The position numbers and the translations under genes are program-made. From Cupriavidus alkaliphilus (lineage in GTDB: Bacteria; Pseudomonadota; Gammaproteobacteria; Burkholderiales; Burkholderiaceae), in assembly GCF_900094595.1 (NCBI RefSeq), contig NZ_FMAD01000009.1, positions 62,001 to 126,000 of the forward strand: DNA of 64,000 bases, read 5' to 3'. Positions 34,188 through 43,068 of this stretch are shown piece after piece (the stretch's first letter is position 1; every line of letters starts with the position of its first letter). Below the pieces are notes generated by a model. It was not told where the DNA came from, ran no database searches, and saw nothing but the letters and a program-made list of their open reading frames with translations.

Positions 34188-35546
34188 TTACTTGACCGTA
34201 CCGTAGAAGACCAGCTTCAGCGGCGTATTGTCGGCGACCGCGGTGCAGGTCGCGGTGATGGTGAAGTCGCCGGGCCCGGTGCCGCTGGCGCGCACCTGGT
34301 TGGGCAGCATCACCATGCTCGGGCTCAGCGACACCGGCCCGGTGCTGGACCATGCCCAGTCCTTGCATGCGGTGAACTGCGCATCCTCGCCCAGGTGCTT
34401 CATGCGCGCGGTGACCTCGATCGGCATCGGCGCCAGCAGCAGCAGCGTGATCGGGTCCTGGTTGTCGCCCACCAGTGCCCACAGCGGGTTCTCCGTCACC
34501 GTCAGGGTGGCGCTGCGGCGCTCGCCGAGCTTGCTGCTGGCCGCGGTCACCGTCAGGCTGCCCTGCACCGGACCGGTGTCGCCGGCCAGGCTGGTACGCA
34601 CCGTGGCGTCATGCGTACCCGCGGCTTCGGTTGCCGACAGCGTCGCCGAGGTCGCCGTGTAGCTCCAGGTGCCGTCGAAATCCGCGGTCACGTCCTGGCC
34701 GTCGTGGCGCAGCACGCGCGCGGTGAAGGTGTCGGGACGATTGCTGAACACCTGCAGCGCATTGACCTCGCGTCCGCCCTTGGTGGTCACCACGCGATAG
34801 GCCGCGGCGCCGTTCTTCTGCACCGTCACCGCGATCACGCCGGCGAGGGCATGTCCGTCAGGCGCGGTCACCGACACCGAGACACTGGCCGTGGCCGCGG
34901 TCGTCGGCGAGCCGTTGCTGGCCTTCAGCGTGGCGCTGTTCTGGCTGGCCGTGACCTGGACCGCGGTGCCGCTGCTGGACCAGGCCCAGTTGGAGACGCT
35001 GGCCGACACATCGCTGCCGTTGCTGTCGAGCAGCGTCACCTTGACCGGCAGCTCCTGGCCGTCGCTCATCGACAGGCTGGTGGCGGGCATCGACAGCGTA
35101 TAGCTCAGCGCCGACGCCGGCACCACGGTGATGGTGGCCGCTTGCGCGGGCAGCTGCACGGTGGTGTTGTCGGTGCCCCGGACCGTGGCCACCACCTGTA
35201 CGGTGGTGGTGCCCGGCGCCACGCCCCGGACCACGGCACTGCCCGGCGTGCCGGCGCCCGGCGTCACGGTGGCGACGGCGCTGTCGGTGCTGGTCCAGTC
35301 GAAGGTGGTGTTGCCCGATACGTCGACGCCGTTGCTGTCCACGGCCAAGGCGCTGATGGTCAGCGTGCGGCCGACGCCGACCTCGCCCGAGGTCACGCTC
35401 ATCTTCGCGGTATAGGTCAGCTGCGTGGTGGTGCCGCCCGATGCCGGCGCGGCGGGCGCGCTGCTGCCACCGCCGCCGCCGCATGCCGCCAGCAACAAGG
35501 CCGCGGCCGAACCCGCCAGCCAGGATGCCCACGTTCTCAGTCTCAT
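34188..35546 (-). CDS. Outer-surface or periplasmic lipoprotein with Ig-like (BIG) repeats
   Basis: A 452-residue lipoprotein. The lipobox is LLLAAC with Cys at about 22, followed by a poly-Gly GGGGGSS linker. The rest is built from about four beta-rich Ig-like repeats, recognisable by TLTISALAVDSNGVDVSGNTTF, LPVKVTLLDSNGSDVSASV and DTFTARVLRHDGQDVTADF followed by W-S/T-x-x-S/T and GTxTVxVT endings. Such bacterial Ig-like folds act in surface binding or scaffolding. The partner is unknown. The gene stands alone with its own terminator. Confidence 0.82.
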   Translation of the reverse strand: MRLRTWASWLAGSAAALLLAACGGGGGSSAPAAPASGGTTTQLTYTAKMSVTSGEVGVGRTLTISALAVDSNGVDVSGNTTFDWTSTDSAVATVTPGAGTPGSAVVRGVAPGTTTVQVVATVRGTDNTTVQLPAQAATITVVPASALSYTLSMPATSLSMSDGQELPVKVTLLDSNGSDVSASVSNWAWSSSGTAVQVTASQNSATLKASNGSPTTAATASVSVSVTAPDGHALAGVIAVTVQKNGAAAYRVVTTKGGREVNALQVFSNRPDTFTARVLRHDGQDVTADFDGTWSYTATSATLSATEAAGTHDATVRTSLAGDTGPVQGSLTVTAASSKLGERRSATLTVTENPLWALVGDNQDPITLLLLAPMPIEVTARMKHLGEDAQFTACKDWAWSSTGPVSLSPSMVMLPNQVRASGTGPGDFTITATCTAVADNTPLKLVFYGTVK

Positions 35547-35916
35547 GATGTTCCCCCCGTGTCGTGTTTTTCCCGCGCTAACAGCCTAGGCACAAAGTAG
35601 CCCGCGCAATACCAGCCAGAGGACTGAGGTGCAGCGCACAGAACATCGCCGCGAGTCATCCATTCAGCGCAGTACATCGCCATTCGGCCGAGGGAAAACA
35701 GGGGTCTCCCAACACTTGCCGCAGCCGGCCCCCAACCGTTTGGCGCAGCCCGTTTCCGCGATCCCCTGATCGGGCCACGACCGACTGCTGCGCACGACGG
35801 CACGCGCGCCATGCTTGACCAGGCCGGGACTTGTCGACTAACCTTGCCCGTTCCCAGGGACCTGCGCTGCATGCGCATCCACGCGGAGCGGCCGCGGCCC
35901 TCCCACTCCAGCCACG
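35547..35916. other. Upstream region of the leuA leader, 370 bp
   Basis: A non-coding gap between the divergent lipoprotein gene and the leader peptide ahead of leuA. It should hold both promoters. I see no repeat of the two dispersed families and no other clear signal. Confidence 0.45.
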
Positions 35917-36063
35917 ATGAACCGTTACACCAGCACTCCCCGCCAGGCTGCCGATGCGTCCCGCATCGCTGCCCGCGCACGCGTGCTGGCTGCCCTGGCA
36001 TCGGGCCGCGCCCTTGGCGCTTCCTCGCTACTGCTAAGCCTACCGATCGGTTGCCGGGCCTAG
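35917..36063 (+). CDS. Putative leucine leader peptide (leuL-like) ahead of leuA
   Basis: A 48-codon frame, [10 protein letters not shown]... to ...LPIGCRA, too short for routine gene calling. Near its end codons 38-42 read CTA CTG CTA AGC CTA, four leucines of which three use CTA, a codon that is very rare in this GC-rich sequence. Rare CTA runs are the control codons of the E. coli leu leader. A hairpin followed by U-runs lies just downstream and leuA starts 85 bp after the stop. This is the layout of ribosome-mediated attenuation by leucyl-tRNA. No strong ribosome site is visible. Confidence 0.65.
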   Translation: MNRYTSTPRQAADASRIAARARVLAALASGRALGASSLLLSLPIGCRA

Positions 36064-36069
36064 GGCCCC

Positions 36070-36110
36070 GTGGCAGTTCGGCAGCCTTGCGCCACCCTTT
36101 TCCCGTTTTT
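36070..36110 (+). promoter_or_regulatory. Candidate attenuator terminator before leuA
   Basis: The stem GTGGC (36070-36074) / GCCAC (36091-36095) is extended by an adjacent A-T pair with a bulge, and is followed by CCTTTTCCCGTTTTT. A second small stem, GGGCC-TAG-GGCCC, overlaps the leader stop codon and could be the competing pause or antiterminator structure. The arrangement is read by eye, not by folding software. Confidence 0.5.
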
Positions 36111-36148
36111 CCATTTTTCATCTTCCCTTGCGAGGAAGGAGAACCCGC

Positions 36149-37843
36149 ATGCTGTTCAATCCCGCCACCAAGTACCGCCCCGCCGCCACCGTCGACCTTC
36201 CTGACCGCACCTGGCCCGGCCGCACCATCACGCGCGCGCCGCGCTGGATGAGCACCGACCTGCGCGACGGCAACCAGGCGCTGATCGAGCCGATGAACCC
36301 GGCGCGCAAGCTGCGATTCTTCGAACAGCTGGTGAAGATCGGCCTGAAGGAAATCGAAGTGGCGTTCCCCGCCGCGTCGCAGACCGACTTCGACTTCGTG
36401 CGCATGCTGATCGAAGAACGGCGCATCCCCGACGACGTCACCATCGTCGTGCTGACGCAGTCGCGCGAAGACCTGATCCGCCGCACCGTCGAATCCGTGC
36501 GCGGCGCGGCACGCGCCATCGTGCACCTGTACAACCCGATCGCACCGGCCTGGCGGCGCATCGTCTTCAATGCCTCGCGCGACGAAATCAAGGAAGTCGC
36601 GGTAGCGGGCACGCGCCTGATCAAGGCGCTGACCGATGCCATGCCCGAGACCGCGTGGACCTACGAGTATTCGCCCGAGACCTTCAGCCTGGCCGAGCTC
36701 GATTTCTCGCTGGAAGTCAGCGACGCGGTGTCGGCCGCGTGGCAGGCCGGACCGGGGCGCCCGATGATCCTGAACCTGCCGACCACGGTGGAATGCAGCA
36801 CGCCCAACGTGTTCGCCGATCAGATCGAATGGATGCACCGCCGCCTTGCGCGGCGCGAGCACATCGCGCTGTCGGTGCACCCGCACAACGACCGCGGCAC
36901 CGCGGTGGCGGCGGCGGAGCTGGCTTTGATGGCGGGCGCCGACCGCGTCGAGGGCTGCCTGTTCGGCAACGGCGAGCGCACCGGCAACGTCGACCTGGTG
37001 ACGCTGGCGCTGAACCTCTATACGCAGGGCGTGGCGCCGCAACTGGACTTCTCCGACATCGATGCGGTGCGCCAGTGCGTGGAGCACTGCAACCAGCTGC
37101 CGGTGCACCCGCGCCATCCGTATGTGGGCGACCTGGTGTTCACCGCGTTCTCGGGCTCGCACCAGGATGCGATCCGCAAGGGCTTCGCGCAGCAGCAGCC
37201 GGGCGCGATCTGGGAAGTGCCCTACCTGCCGATCGACCCGGCCGACCTGGGCCGCAGCTACGACGCGGTGATCCGCGTCAACAGCCAGTCGGGCAAGGGC
37301 GGCATGGCGTACCTGCTGGAACAGGTGCATGGCCTCTATCTGCCGCGCCGCCTGCAGATCGAGTTCGGCCGCGCGGTGCAGGCCATGACCGACGACACCG
37401 GGCTGGAAGCGAGCGCCGGCGACCTTTACGGCCTGTTCCAGCGCGAGTACCTGGCGCGCGAGGCGCCGCTGCGCTATGTCTCGCACCAGCTGGCAACGGA
37501 CAGTACCGGCGCCACCGTGATTACGGTGCAGATGGAGCGCGACGGCCAGCCCTGCAGCGTGCGCGGCAGCGGCAACGGCCCCATCGACGCCTTCATCGAT
37601 GCGCTGGAGCTGCCGGTACGCGTGATGGACTACCACGAGCATGCGATGAACGCCGGCGCCGATGCGCGCGCAGCCTGCTACGTCGAAGTCCGCTTGGGCG
37701 ATTCGCCGACCGGGTTCGGCGCGGGCATCGACGCCAACCTCGTCACGGCTTCGTTGCGTGCGGTGCTGTCGGGCGTGAACCGGCACCTGCAGGCGGGCTT
37801 TGCTGCCGGCGCTCACGCCACGGCCAGCGCCGCCGTGGCCTGA
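36149..37843 (+). CDS. leuA: 2-isopropylmalate synthase, long (type 2) form
   Basis: A 564-residue enzyme condensing acetyl-CoA with 2-oxoisovalerate, the first leucine-specific step. The catalytic TIM barrel starts with [16 protein letters not shown] and contains the metal-binding [27 protein letters not shown] and [17 protein letters not shown] segments. The C-terminal LeuA dimer/regulatory domain (about 430-550) should bind leucine for feedback inhibition. It belongs to the yeast/actinobacterial-like branch and not the E. coli branch. AAGGAG at 36136 supports ATG 36149. It is preceded by a leader with leucine control codons. Confidence 0.95.
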   Translation: MLFNPATKYRPAATVDLPDRTWPGRTITRAPRWMSTDLRDGNQALIEPMNPARKLRFFEQLVKIGLKEIEVAFPAASQTDFDFVRMLIEERRIPDDVTIVVLTQSREDLIRRTVESVRGAARAIVHLYNPIAPAWRRIVFNASRDEIKEVAVAGTRLIKALTDAMPETAWTYEYSPETFSLAELDFSLEVSDAVSAAWQAGPGRPMILNLPTTVECSTPNVFADQIEWMHRRLARREHIALSVHPHNDRGTAVAAAELALMAGADRVEGCLFGNGERTGNVDLVTLALNLYTQGVAPQLDFSDIDAVRQCVEHCNQLPVHPRHPYVGDLVFTAFSGSHQDAIRKGFAQQQPGAIWEVPYLPIDPADLGRSYDAVIRVNSQSGKGGMAYLLEQVHGLYLPRRLQIEFGRAVQAMTDDTGLEASAGDLYGLFQREYLAREAPLRYVSHQLATDSTGATVITVQMERDGQPCSVRGSGNGPIDAFIDALELPVRVMDYHEHAMNAGADARAACYVEVRLGDSPTGFGAGIDANLVTASLRAVLSGVNRHLQAGFAAGAHATASAAVA

Positions 37844-38188
37844 TGCCTGACGTGCAGCGTTTCGCAAGAAAACCGGTGTGCCCCGCCCCCACGGGGCACA
37901 CCCGGAAAGACGCCCTTGCGGACGCCCACGACATGCCTGGTGCGGATCCGCACACGCGTGGCGCGTGCTCGGATCTTTCGCACAGCGTAAGCGGCAGCAT
38001 CGGGCCGCGCTACGAATCATTTCGCATGTGGTTAGAAGCGATGTCCGAGGACGCGTCGGTCGTGGCAGCGTTGTAGCGCGATCGCGACGCCGCGAGCACC
38101 ATTTGGTTCCGCTTGTTTTGTGTCAAGGCTCCCGCCGGCCCGCTCGGCCACACTGGGCGCGGCTTCGATAACAAACCAAGCAGACCTC
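37844..38188. other. Intergenic region leuA to ompW-like gene, 345 bp
   Basis: It contains the hairpin at 37875 after leuA and the promoter region of the OmpW-like gene. No further gene or repeat is evident. Confidence 0.5.
37875..37902. terminator. Perfect hairpin downstream of leuA
   Basis: A 10-bp stem GGTGTGCCCC / GGGGCACACC with an 8-nt C-rich loop, 31 bp after the leuA stop. It lacks a U-run rightward but has GGTTTTCTT on the minus strand. Confidence 0.6.
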
Positions 38189-38830
38189 ATGAAAACACTG
38201 TCTCTTCGCACCGCCACCTGTTCGGCCATCGCCGCCTGCGCCATGCTTGGCGCCTTCGCCACGCCCGCGGCCGCCGCGGACGACGCCCAGGGCAACTGGA
38301 TGGTGCGGCTGCGCGGCACCTACCTCGACATGGCCCACAGCTCGGATCCTGTCGGCGGCGTCGGCCGGTCGGACCGCATCACGGTCAACAACAAGTGGAT
38401 CCCCGAACTCGACGTCACCTACTTCTTCACGCCGAACTTTGCCGCCGAACTGGTGCTGACGGTGCCGCAGAAGCAGAACGTCTACCTCGACGGCAACAAG
38501 ATCGGCACCTTCAAGCACCTGCCGCCGACGCTGCTGATGCAGTACCACCTCATTCCCAACGGCACCTTCCGCCCGTATATCGGCGCAGGCCTGAACTTCA
38601 CGCGCATCTGGGGCGAAAACATCGCCAACAACTCACTGCAGCTGGATGGCTGGAGCGTGGGCCCGGCGCTGCAGATCGGCATGGACTACAAGCTGACCAG
38701 GAACTGGTTCCTGAACGCCGACATCAAGAAGATCTGGCTGTCGAGCGACGTGAAGGCGGGGGATACCAAGGTCTCCAAGGTGAGCCTGAATCCGTGGCTG
38801 TTCAGCGTCGGGGTGGGGTATCGGTTCTGA
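38189..38830 (+). CDS. ompW: OmpW-family outer-membrane protein
   Basis: A 213-residue protein with a signal peptide ending ATPAAAA (about residue 30) and an eight-stranded small barrel. Family phrases are GNWMVRLRGTYLDM, the ELDVTYFFTPNFAAELVLT strand, GTFKHLPPTLLMQYHLIPNG and the terminal SLNPWLFSVGVGYRF with C-terminal Phe for BAM-dependent insertion. OmpW proteins form hydrophobic channels; the specific substrate is unknown. It ends at a strong bidirectional terminator facing amn. Confidence 0.9.
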   Translation: MKTLSLRTATCSAIAACAMLGAFATPAAAADDAQGNWMVRLRGTYLDMAHSSDPVGGVGRSDRITVNNKWIPELDVTYFFTPNFAAELVLTVPQKQNVYLDGNKIGTFKHLPPTLLMQYHLIPNGTFRPYIGAGLNFTRIWGENIANNSLQLDGWSVGPALQIGMDYKLTRNWFLNADIKKIWLSSDVKAGDTKVSKVSLNPWLFSVGVGYRF

Positions 38831-38846
38831 TCCCGCCACGCAAGGC

Positions 38847-38880
38847 AAAAAGGCCGGCGCCCATCGGGCGCCGGCCTTTT
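38847..38880. terminator. Bidirectional intrinsic terminator between ompW and amn
   Basis: A perfect 15-bp stem, AAAAGGCCGGCGCCC / GGGCGCCGGCCTTTT, with loop ATC. T-runs on both strands make it work for both convergent genes. Confidence 0.9.
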
Positions 38881-38907
38881 GCATTCCAGCGGGAGGCGCG
38901 GCGACCG

Positions 38908-40386
38908 CTACCGGAACGCCGGCTCGTCAAAGCTGCGCAGCTTGCGCGAATGCAGCTGTTCGACGCCGTTCTCGCGCAGGATGCGGATCGCTTCCAGACC
39001 GATGGTCATATGCTGGCTGACGCGCTGGCGATAGAACGCGTTGGCCATGCCGCGCAGCTTGAGCTCGCCATGCAGCGGCTTGTCCGAGACGCACAGCAGG
39101 GTGCCATACGGCACGCGCAGGCGGAAGCCGTTGGCGGCCACCGCCGCGCTCTCCATGTCGATGGCGATCGCGCGCGACTGGTTGAAGCGCGCGTACAGCG
39201 ACTTGGACTTCAGTTCCCAGTTGCGGTCGTCGGTCGATACCACCGTGCCGGTGCGCATGCGCGTCTTCATCTCGTTGCCGGACAGCCCGGTCACGCGCGC
39301 CACGGCTTCCTGCAGCGCCACCTGGATCTCGGCAATGGGGGGCACCGGCACCCACGGCGGCAGGTCGTGGTCGAGCACGTGGTCGTCGCGCACATAGGCG
39401 TGCGCCAGCACGTAGTCGCCGAGCTGCTGCGAGCGGCGCAGGCCGCCGCAGTGGCCTACCATCAGCCAGCAGTGCGGCCGCAGCACGGCGAGGTGGTCGG
39501 TCATGGTCTTGGCATTGGACGGCCCCACGCCGATATTGACCAGCGTCACGCCCAGCTTGTCGCCGCGCACCAGGTGGTAGGCCGGCATCTGCGGCAGCAC
39601 GCGCGGGCGCGTGGCGTCGTCGGGTTCGGGCGCGCCCAGGTCCTGCACCACGTCGCCGGGCTCGACGAAGCGGGTGTAGCCGCCGCCGTCGCCGTCGCCC
39701 ATCAGCGCGCGCCCCAGCGCGACGAATTCGTCGACATAGCGCTGGTAGTTGGTGAACAGCACAAAGCGCTGGAAGTGCTGCGGCGCCGTGCCGGTGTAGT
39801 GGTAGAGCCGCTGCAGCGCCAGGTCCACGCGCTCGGCGGGGAACAGCGACAGCGGCCAGGCTTCGCCCGGCACCGGCTCATAGGTGCCGTTGGCAATGCC
39901 GTCGTCGATGCGGTTCAGCTCCGGCAGCACGAACGAGGCTTCCAGCTCGCGCGCCTGGGTGTAGCTGATGTCGGTGGTCGAGGCCTCGATCACGAACGGC
40001 AGCGGGATCGGGCGCCGGCTCAGGCCCACCACTACCGGCACGCGGTGATAGCGCATCAGCCGCTCGATCTGGTCGCGGTAGTAATCGGCCAGCAGGTCGG
40101 GGCGCGTCACGGTGGTGCCATAGACGCCGGGGTATGCCACCGTGCCCCAGGACGGCCGGCTGTCGGTGACCATGGTCTCGATGTTGACCGAGATGCCCAG
40201 GTACGGATAGCACGCGTGCGCGGCCGAGGGCAGCGGCTTGCCGCCGGCGAAGGCATCGAAGCGCGCGCGCACGGCGCCGACCGATGCATCGTAGATCTCG
40301 CGGATGCGGGCAACCGCCGCATCCGCGTCGCTGAACTCGGCGAGCTGGTCGGCCGGATGCGCGGAGGAGAAAACGGGGGCGTTCAT
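38908..40386 (-). CDS. amn: AMP nucleosidase
   Basis: A 492-residue cytoplasmic enzyme hydrolysing AMP to adenine and ribose 5-phosphate, which sets adenylate pools. It has an N-terminal Amn-specific domain (about 1-190) followed by a nucleoside-phosphorylase-like catalytic domain (VTLVNIGVGPSNAKTMTDHLAVLRP; VGHCGGLRRSQQLGDYVLAHAYVRDDHVLD; AIDMESAAVAANGFRLRVPYGTLLCVSDKPLHGELKL). Length and motifs match the family. It probably stands alone, transcribed leftward to the terminator at 38847. Confidence 0.95.
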   Translation of the reverse strand: MNAPVFSSAHPADQLAEFSDADAAVARIREIYDASVGAVRARFDAFAGGKPLPSAAHACYPYLGISVNIETMVTDSRPSWGTVAYPGVYGTTVTRPDLLADYYRDQIERLMRYHRVPVVVGLSRRPIPLPFVIEASTTDISYTQARELEASFVLPELNRIDDGIANGTYEPVPGEAWPLSLFPAERVDLALQRLYHYTGTAPQHFQRFVLFTNYQRYVDEFVALGRALMGDGDGGGYTRFVEPGDVVQDLGAPEPDDATRPRVLPQMPAYHLVRGDKLGVTLVNIGVGPSNAKTMTDHLAVLRPHCWLMVGHCGGLRRSQQLGDYVLAHAYVRDDHVLDHDLPPWVPVPPIAEIQVALQEAVARVTGLSGNEMKTRMRTGTVVSTDDRNWELKSKSLYARFNQSRAIAIDMESAAVAANGFRLRVPYGTLLCVSDKPLHGELKLRGMANAFYRQRVSQHMTIGLEAIRILRENGVEQLHSRKLRSFDEPAFR

Positions 40387-40582
40387 GGAGGCGATGATAC
40401 CGCGCCGGCGCGTTGCCGTGAGCGACTACCCGGCGCGCCAGGCGCCAAATTGACGCGCCCGCGCACGCTCGCTACACTCCGCCAATTGCGCAGCACGGCT
40501 TGCCGTGCCGTTCTCGACTCGCGGCGCCCCTGGTGGCAAGGGGCGGCGAGGGGCCGTACATGCTTTGCTGGGAGAGCCGCCA

Positions 40583-40972
40583 ATGGAAATCCGTAACCTG
40601 TTGCCCGACGACCTCGAGGCAGCCAGACAACTACTGATCGCCAATGGCTGGGCTCACCGGGTCGGCGGGCCCGAAAAATTCGCGCGGCTGGTGGCCAATT
40701 CGCAGCGCGTGGCCGTGGCGGTCGAGAAAGGCGAGGTGGTCGGCTTTGCCCGCGCGCTGTGCGACGACGTCTGCGATGGCTTCCTGTCGATGGTGGTGGT
40801 CGCGCCCGGGCACCGCCGCCATGGCATCGGCCGCGCCCTGGTGCGGCATATCGTCGGCAGCGACCCCGATATCAGCTGGATGCTGCGCGCGGCGCGCTCG
40901 TCCGAAGCGGCCTTCTTCGGCCAGCTCGGCTTTACGCCCTCGATGGTCGCGATGGAGCGGCGCCGGCCCTGA
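40583..40972 (+). CDS. GNAT-family N-acetyltransferase
   Basis: A 129-residue GNAT enzyme. The acetyl-CoA pyrophosphate loop reads VAPGHRRHGIGRALV (about 77-91), followed by a SEAAFFGQLGF helix typical of motif B. The N-terminus MEIRNLLPDDLEAARQLL is the usual beta1-alpha1 start. The acceptor is unknown. ATG 40583 follows GGGAG; the upstream extension to 40505 is dismissed because it has no ribosome site. Confidence 0.88.
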   Translation: MEIRNLLPDDLEAARQLLIANGWAHRVGGPEKFARLVANSQRVAVAVEKGEVVGFARALCDDVCDGFLSMVVVAPGHRRHGIGRALVRHIVGSDPDISWMLRAARSSEAAFFGQLGFTPSMVAMERRRP

Positions 40973-40995
40973 GCCGCCCGCTTCAATCCCAAGCG

Positions 40996-41745
40996 TCAGC
41001 GTTCCCCCATCTTCCGCCGGAATTCCTCGGCCGTACCCACCTGCCGGAACAGCGGCCCGCCCGGCGCAAAGCGATCGGCGCTGGCCAGCGGCCCGACCAC
41101 CACCGGTTCGAATCCCGCATCGCGCACCAGTTGCGCGGCCACCTGCAGCGCGGCCGGGTCATCGCCCGCGATCGGCACCGCCACCAGCCCGCCGGGCCGG
41201 TGATGCTCGCTGGCAAACTGCGCCGCCCCCATGAAGTTGAAGGCACGCACCACGCGCGCGCCGCGCAGGTAGCGCGCAGTGGTGAGGCCGATGCCATCGC
41301 GGCGCGCCTCGTCGGCGATGGGGCCGTCGCGGTGTGCATAGGCGTTGGTGGCATCGAGCACGATCTTGCCTTGCCAGGCGCCGGCATGGTCGCGGCTGAG
41401 TTGCGGCAGCGCGCCATAGGGCGTGGCCAGGAACAGCACGTCCGAGAACGCAATAGCCTCGGCCACGGTGCCGGCGCGCGCGAGCGTACCCAGTTCTTCG
41501 ACCAGCGGCTTGAGCGCCTCCGGGTGGCGCGACGAGAACAGGACCGGATGCCCCGCCTTGACCCACAAGCCGCCGACGGTGCCCCCGATGCGGCCCGAGC
41601 CGATCACGCCGATGCGCTGCGCCGCGGCCTCGCGGGCCGGCGCCGGCCCGGGCTGGGCGCGCACGGCGCGCGCCAGGGGTGCGGCCAGCAACAGGGCCGC
41701 GGCGCCGGCGCGCAGCCAGCGGCGGCGGGTCACATTGGCAGGCAT
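40996..41745 (-). CDS. Tat-exported NADPH-dependent F420 reductase-like Rossmann protein
   Basis: A 249-residue protein with an N-terminal twin-arginine signal (VTRRRWLRAGAAALLLAAPLA, cleavage near AVRAQ). A Rossmann domain follows, similar to the NADP-oxidoreductase, F420-dependent family: RIGVIGSGRIGGTVGGLW (nucleotide loop), VLFSSRHPEAL, SDVLFLATPYGAL, KIVLDATNAY. The start at 41745 has a GGAGGA site. The export of a dinucleotide-binding enzyme is unusual and suggests it folds with cofactor before Tat transport. It lies 86 bp below an exported metallo-hydrolase on the same strand. Confidence 0.83.
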   Translation of the reverse strand: MPANVTRRRWLRAGAAALLLAAPLARAVRAQPGPAPAREAAAQRIGVIGSGRIGGTVGGLWVKAGHPVLFSSRHPEALKPLVEELGTLARAGTVAEAIAFSDVLFLATPYGALPQLSRDHAGAWQGKIVLDATNAYAHRDGPIADEARRDGIGLTTARYLRGARVVRAFNFMGAAQFASEHHRPGGLVAVPIAGDDPAALQVAAQLVRDAGFEPVVVGPLASADRFAPGGPLFRQVGTAEEFRRKMGER

Positions 41746-41831
41746 GGCAAGTCCTCCGGCAGACCGGGCCGACGCATCCGGTACGCGCGGCGGCCCTAGG
41801 ATGACTCTAGGCGAAAAGCCGCCGCCCGTGG

Positions 41832-42881
41832 CTAGCGGTCGGCGCGTACCGGGCCATACTCGGCCGGCACCCACGCGTAGCCGGCGCTATCGCGGCGCAC
41901 ATGGCCCAGCCCCGGGAACGGCATATGCGCGCCGCCCACCCACAGCCGGCCCCTGGCGGCCTGCTCCAGGATGCGCTTGCGCGTGATCACGGCCTGGTGG
42001 CTGTCGACGTCGAATTCGATCGCCACTTGCGGGCGGCGCAGTTGCAGCGCGTGGTTGTGCACGATGTCGCCCCACAGCAGCAGGCTGTCGTTGCCCGAGG
42101 TGAACAGGTAGCCGCTGTGCCCCGGGGTATGCCCGTTGGCCTGCACCACGCGCACGCCGGGAACGGGCTCGCCGCCCGCGCCGCCGTTGAAGGTGCGCAG
42201 GCGCTGCGCCGCCTGGTACGGCGCGATCGCGGCACGCGCCATGGCGAACAGGCCCTGGGCCTCCTTCGGCGCCGCGGCGGCGTTGGCATCGCTCAGCCAG
42301 TAGTCGAGGTCGGCCTTGTCGACATAGACCGTGGCGTTCGGGAACGCGGCCTTGCCGTCGCTGGCCAGGCCGCAGGCATGGTCGCCATGCAGGTGCGTCA
42401 GCAGCACGGTATCGACCTGCTCGGGCGCGTAGCCCGCGGCGCGCAGATTCTCGCCGATGCGTCCCAGCGTCGGCCCGAAGCAGCCCGCCGCGCCGGTGTC
42501 GACCAACACCAGCCGGCTGCCGGTATGGATCAGGTAGGCGTTGACCGCGGTCTGCATGCCCGGCGTCGAGGCCACGAACATCCGCGCCAGCAGGCTCTGC
42601 ACTTCACGCGCGCTGGTGTACTTGAAGAGCTTCGGGTCCAGGTCGATGTAGCCGTCATAGAGCGCGGTGACTTCCAGCTGGCCGATCATCATGCGGTAGT
42701 AGCCCGGCACCTGGGTCTTCTGCTGCGCCGGCGGCGTGGCGGTCTGCGCGCTGGCCGCGCCCGCGGCCAGCACGGCGCCGCCCATGGCAATGGCGATGGC
42801 GGCATGCGACAGGGCCCGGCGCAAGGTCGGGCGCGGGTGTCGGCGGAAGGTGGCATGGCGCACCATGGACTGCAGCTTCAT
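41832..42881 (-). CDS. Exported metallo-beta-lactamase-fold hydrolase
   Basis: A 349-residue MBL-fold protein with a signal peptide (about residues 20-46, ending GAASAQ). The zinc motif is THLHGDHACGL (HxHxDH), followed by ANGHTPGHSGYLF and LLLWGDIVHNH, with a late His in GGAHMPFPGLGH. This order is like the N-acyl-homoserine lactonase/MBL hydrolase group, but the substrate cannot be read. ATG 42881 (MKLQSMVRHATF) follows an AGGA-type site. The downstream gene encodes a Tat-exported Rossmann protein, perhaps of the same transcript. Confidence 0.87.
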   Translation of the reverse strand: MKLQSMVRHATFRRHPRPTLRRALSHAAIAIAMGGAVLAAGAASAQTATPPAQQKTQVPGYYRMMIGQLEVTALYDGYIDLDPKLFKYTSAREVQSLLARMFVASTPGMQTAVNAYLIHTGSRLVLVDTGAAGCFGPTLGRIGENLRAAGYAPEQVDTVLLTHLHGDHACGLASDGKAAFPNATVYVDKADLDYWLSDANAAAAPKEAQGLFAMARAAIAPYQAAQRLRTFNGGAGGEPVPGVRVVQANGHTPGHSGYLFTSGNDSLLLWGDIVHNHALQLRRPQVAIEFDVDSHQAVITRKRILEQAARGRLWVGGAHMPFPGLGHVRRDSAGYAWVPAEYGPVRADR

Positions 42882-42992
42882 ATCCTGATCCTGTTCTGGT
42901 TGGTGTTGTCGAGGAGCAGGCCGGCGCCGCAAGGGCGCGCGGCCAGCGCATATCTTAGCCGCGCCTTGCCCGACAAGGCCGCCAGGGTCAAA

Positions 42993-43011
42993 GCGTACCT
43001 ACTTCTGCGTA
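42993..43011 (-). repeat. 19-bp dispersed element, copy 4 (diverged)
   Basis: Reads TACGCAGAAGTAGGTACGC on the minus strand. It abuts the U-run of the Bug terminator at 43013. Confidence 0.7.
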
Positions 43012-43012
43012 A

Positions 43013-43038
43013 AAAACGGGGCCATGTGGCCCCGTTTT
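43013..43038 (-). terminator. Intrinsic terminator after the AtuA-Bug operon
   Basis: A 12-bp perfect stem, AAAACGGGGCCA / TGGCCCCGTTTT, with a 2-nt apex, followed on the minus strand by a T6 run. It is 30 bp beyond the Bug stop codon, and has T's on both strands. Confidence 0.9.
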
Positions 43039-43068
43039 CCATGCATGGGAGCTTGCGCTGCCCGGTTT

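Noticed and set aside
35543..38020. 825-codon leftward frame across leuA
   Set aside because: It is antisense to leuA and its leader, without a domain or ribosome site.
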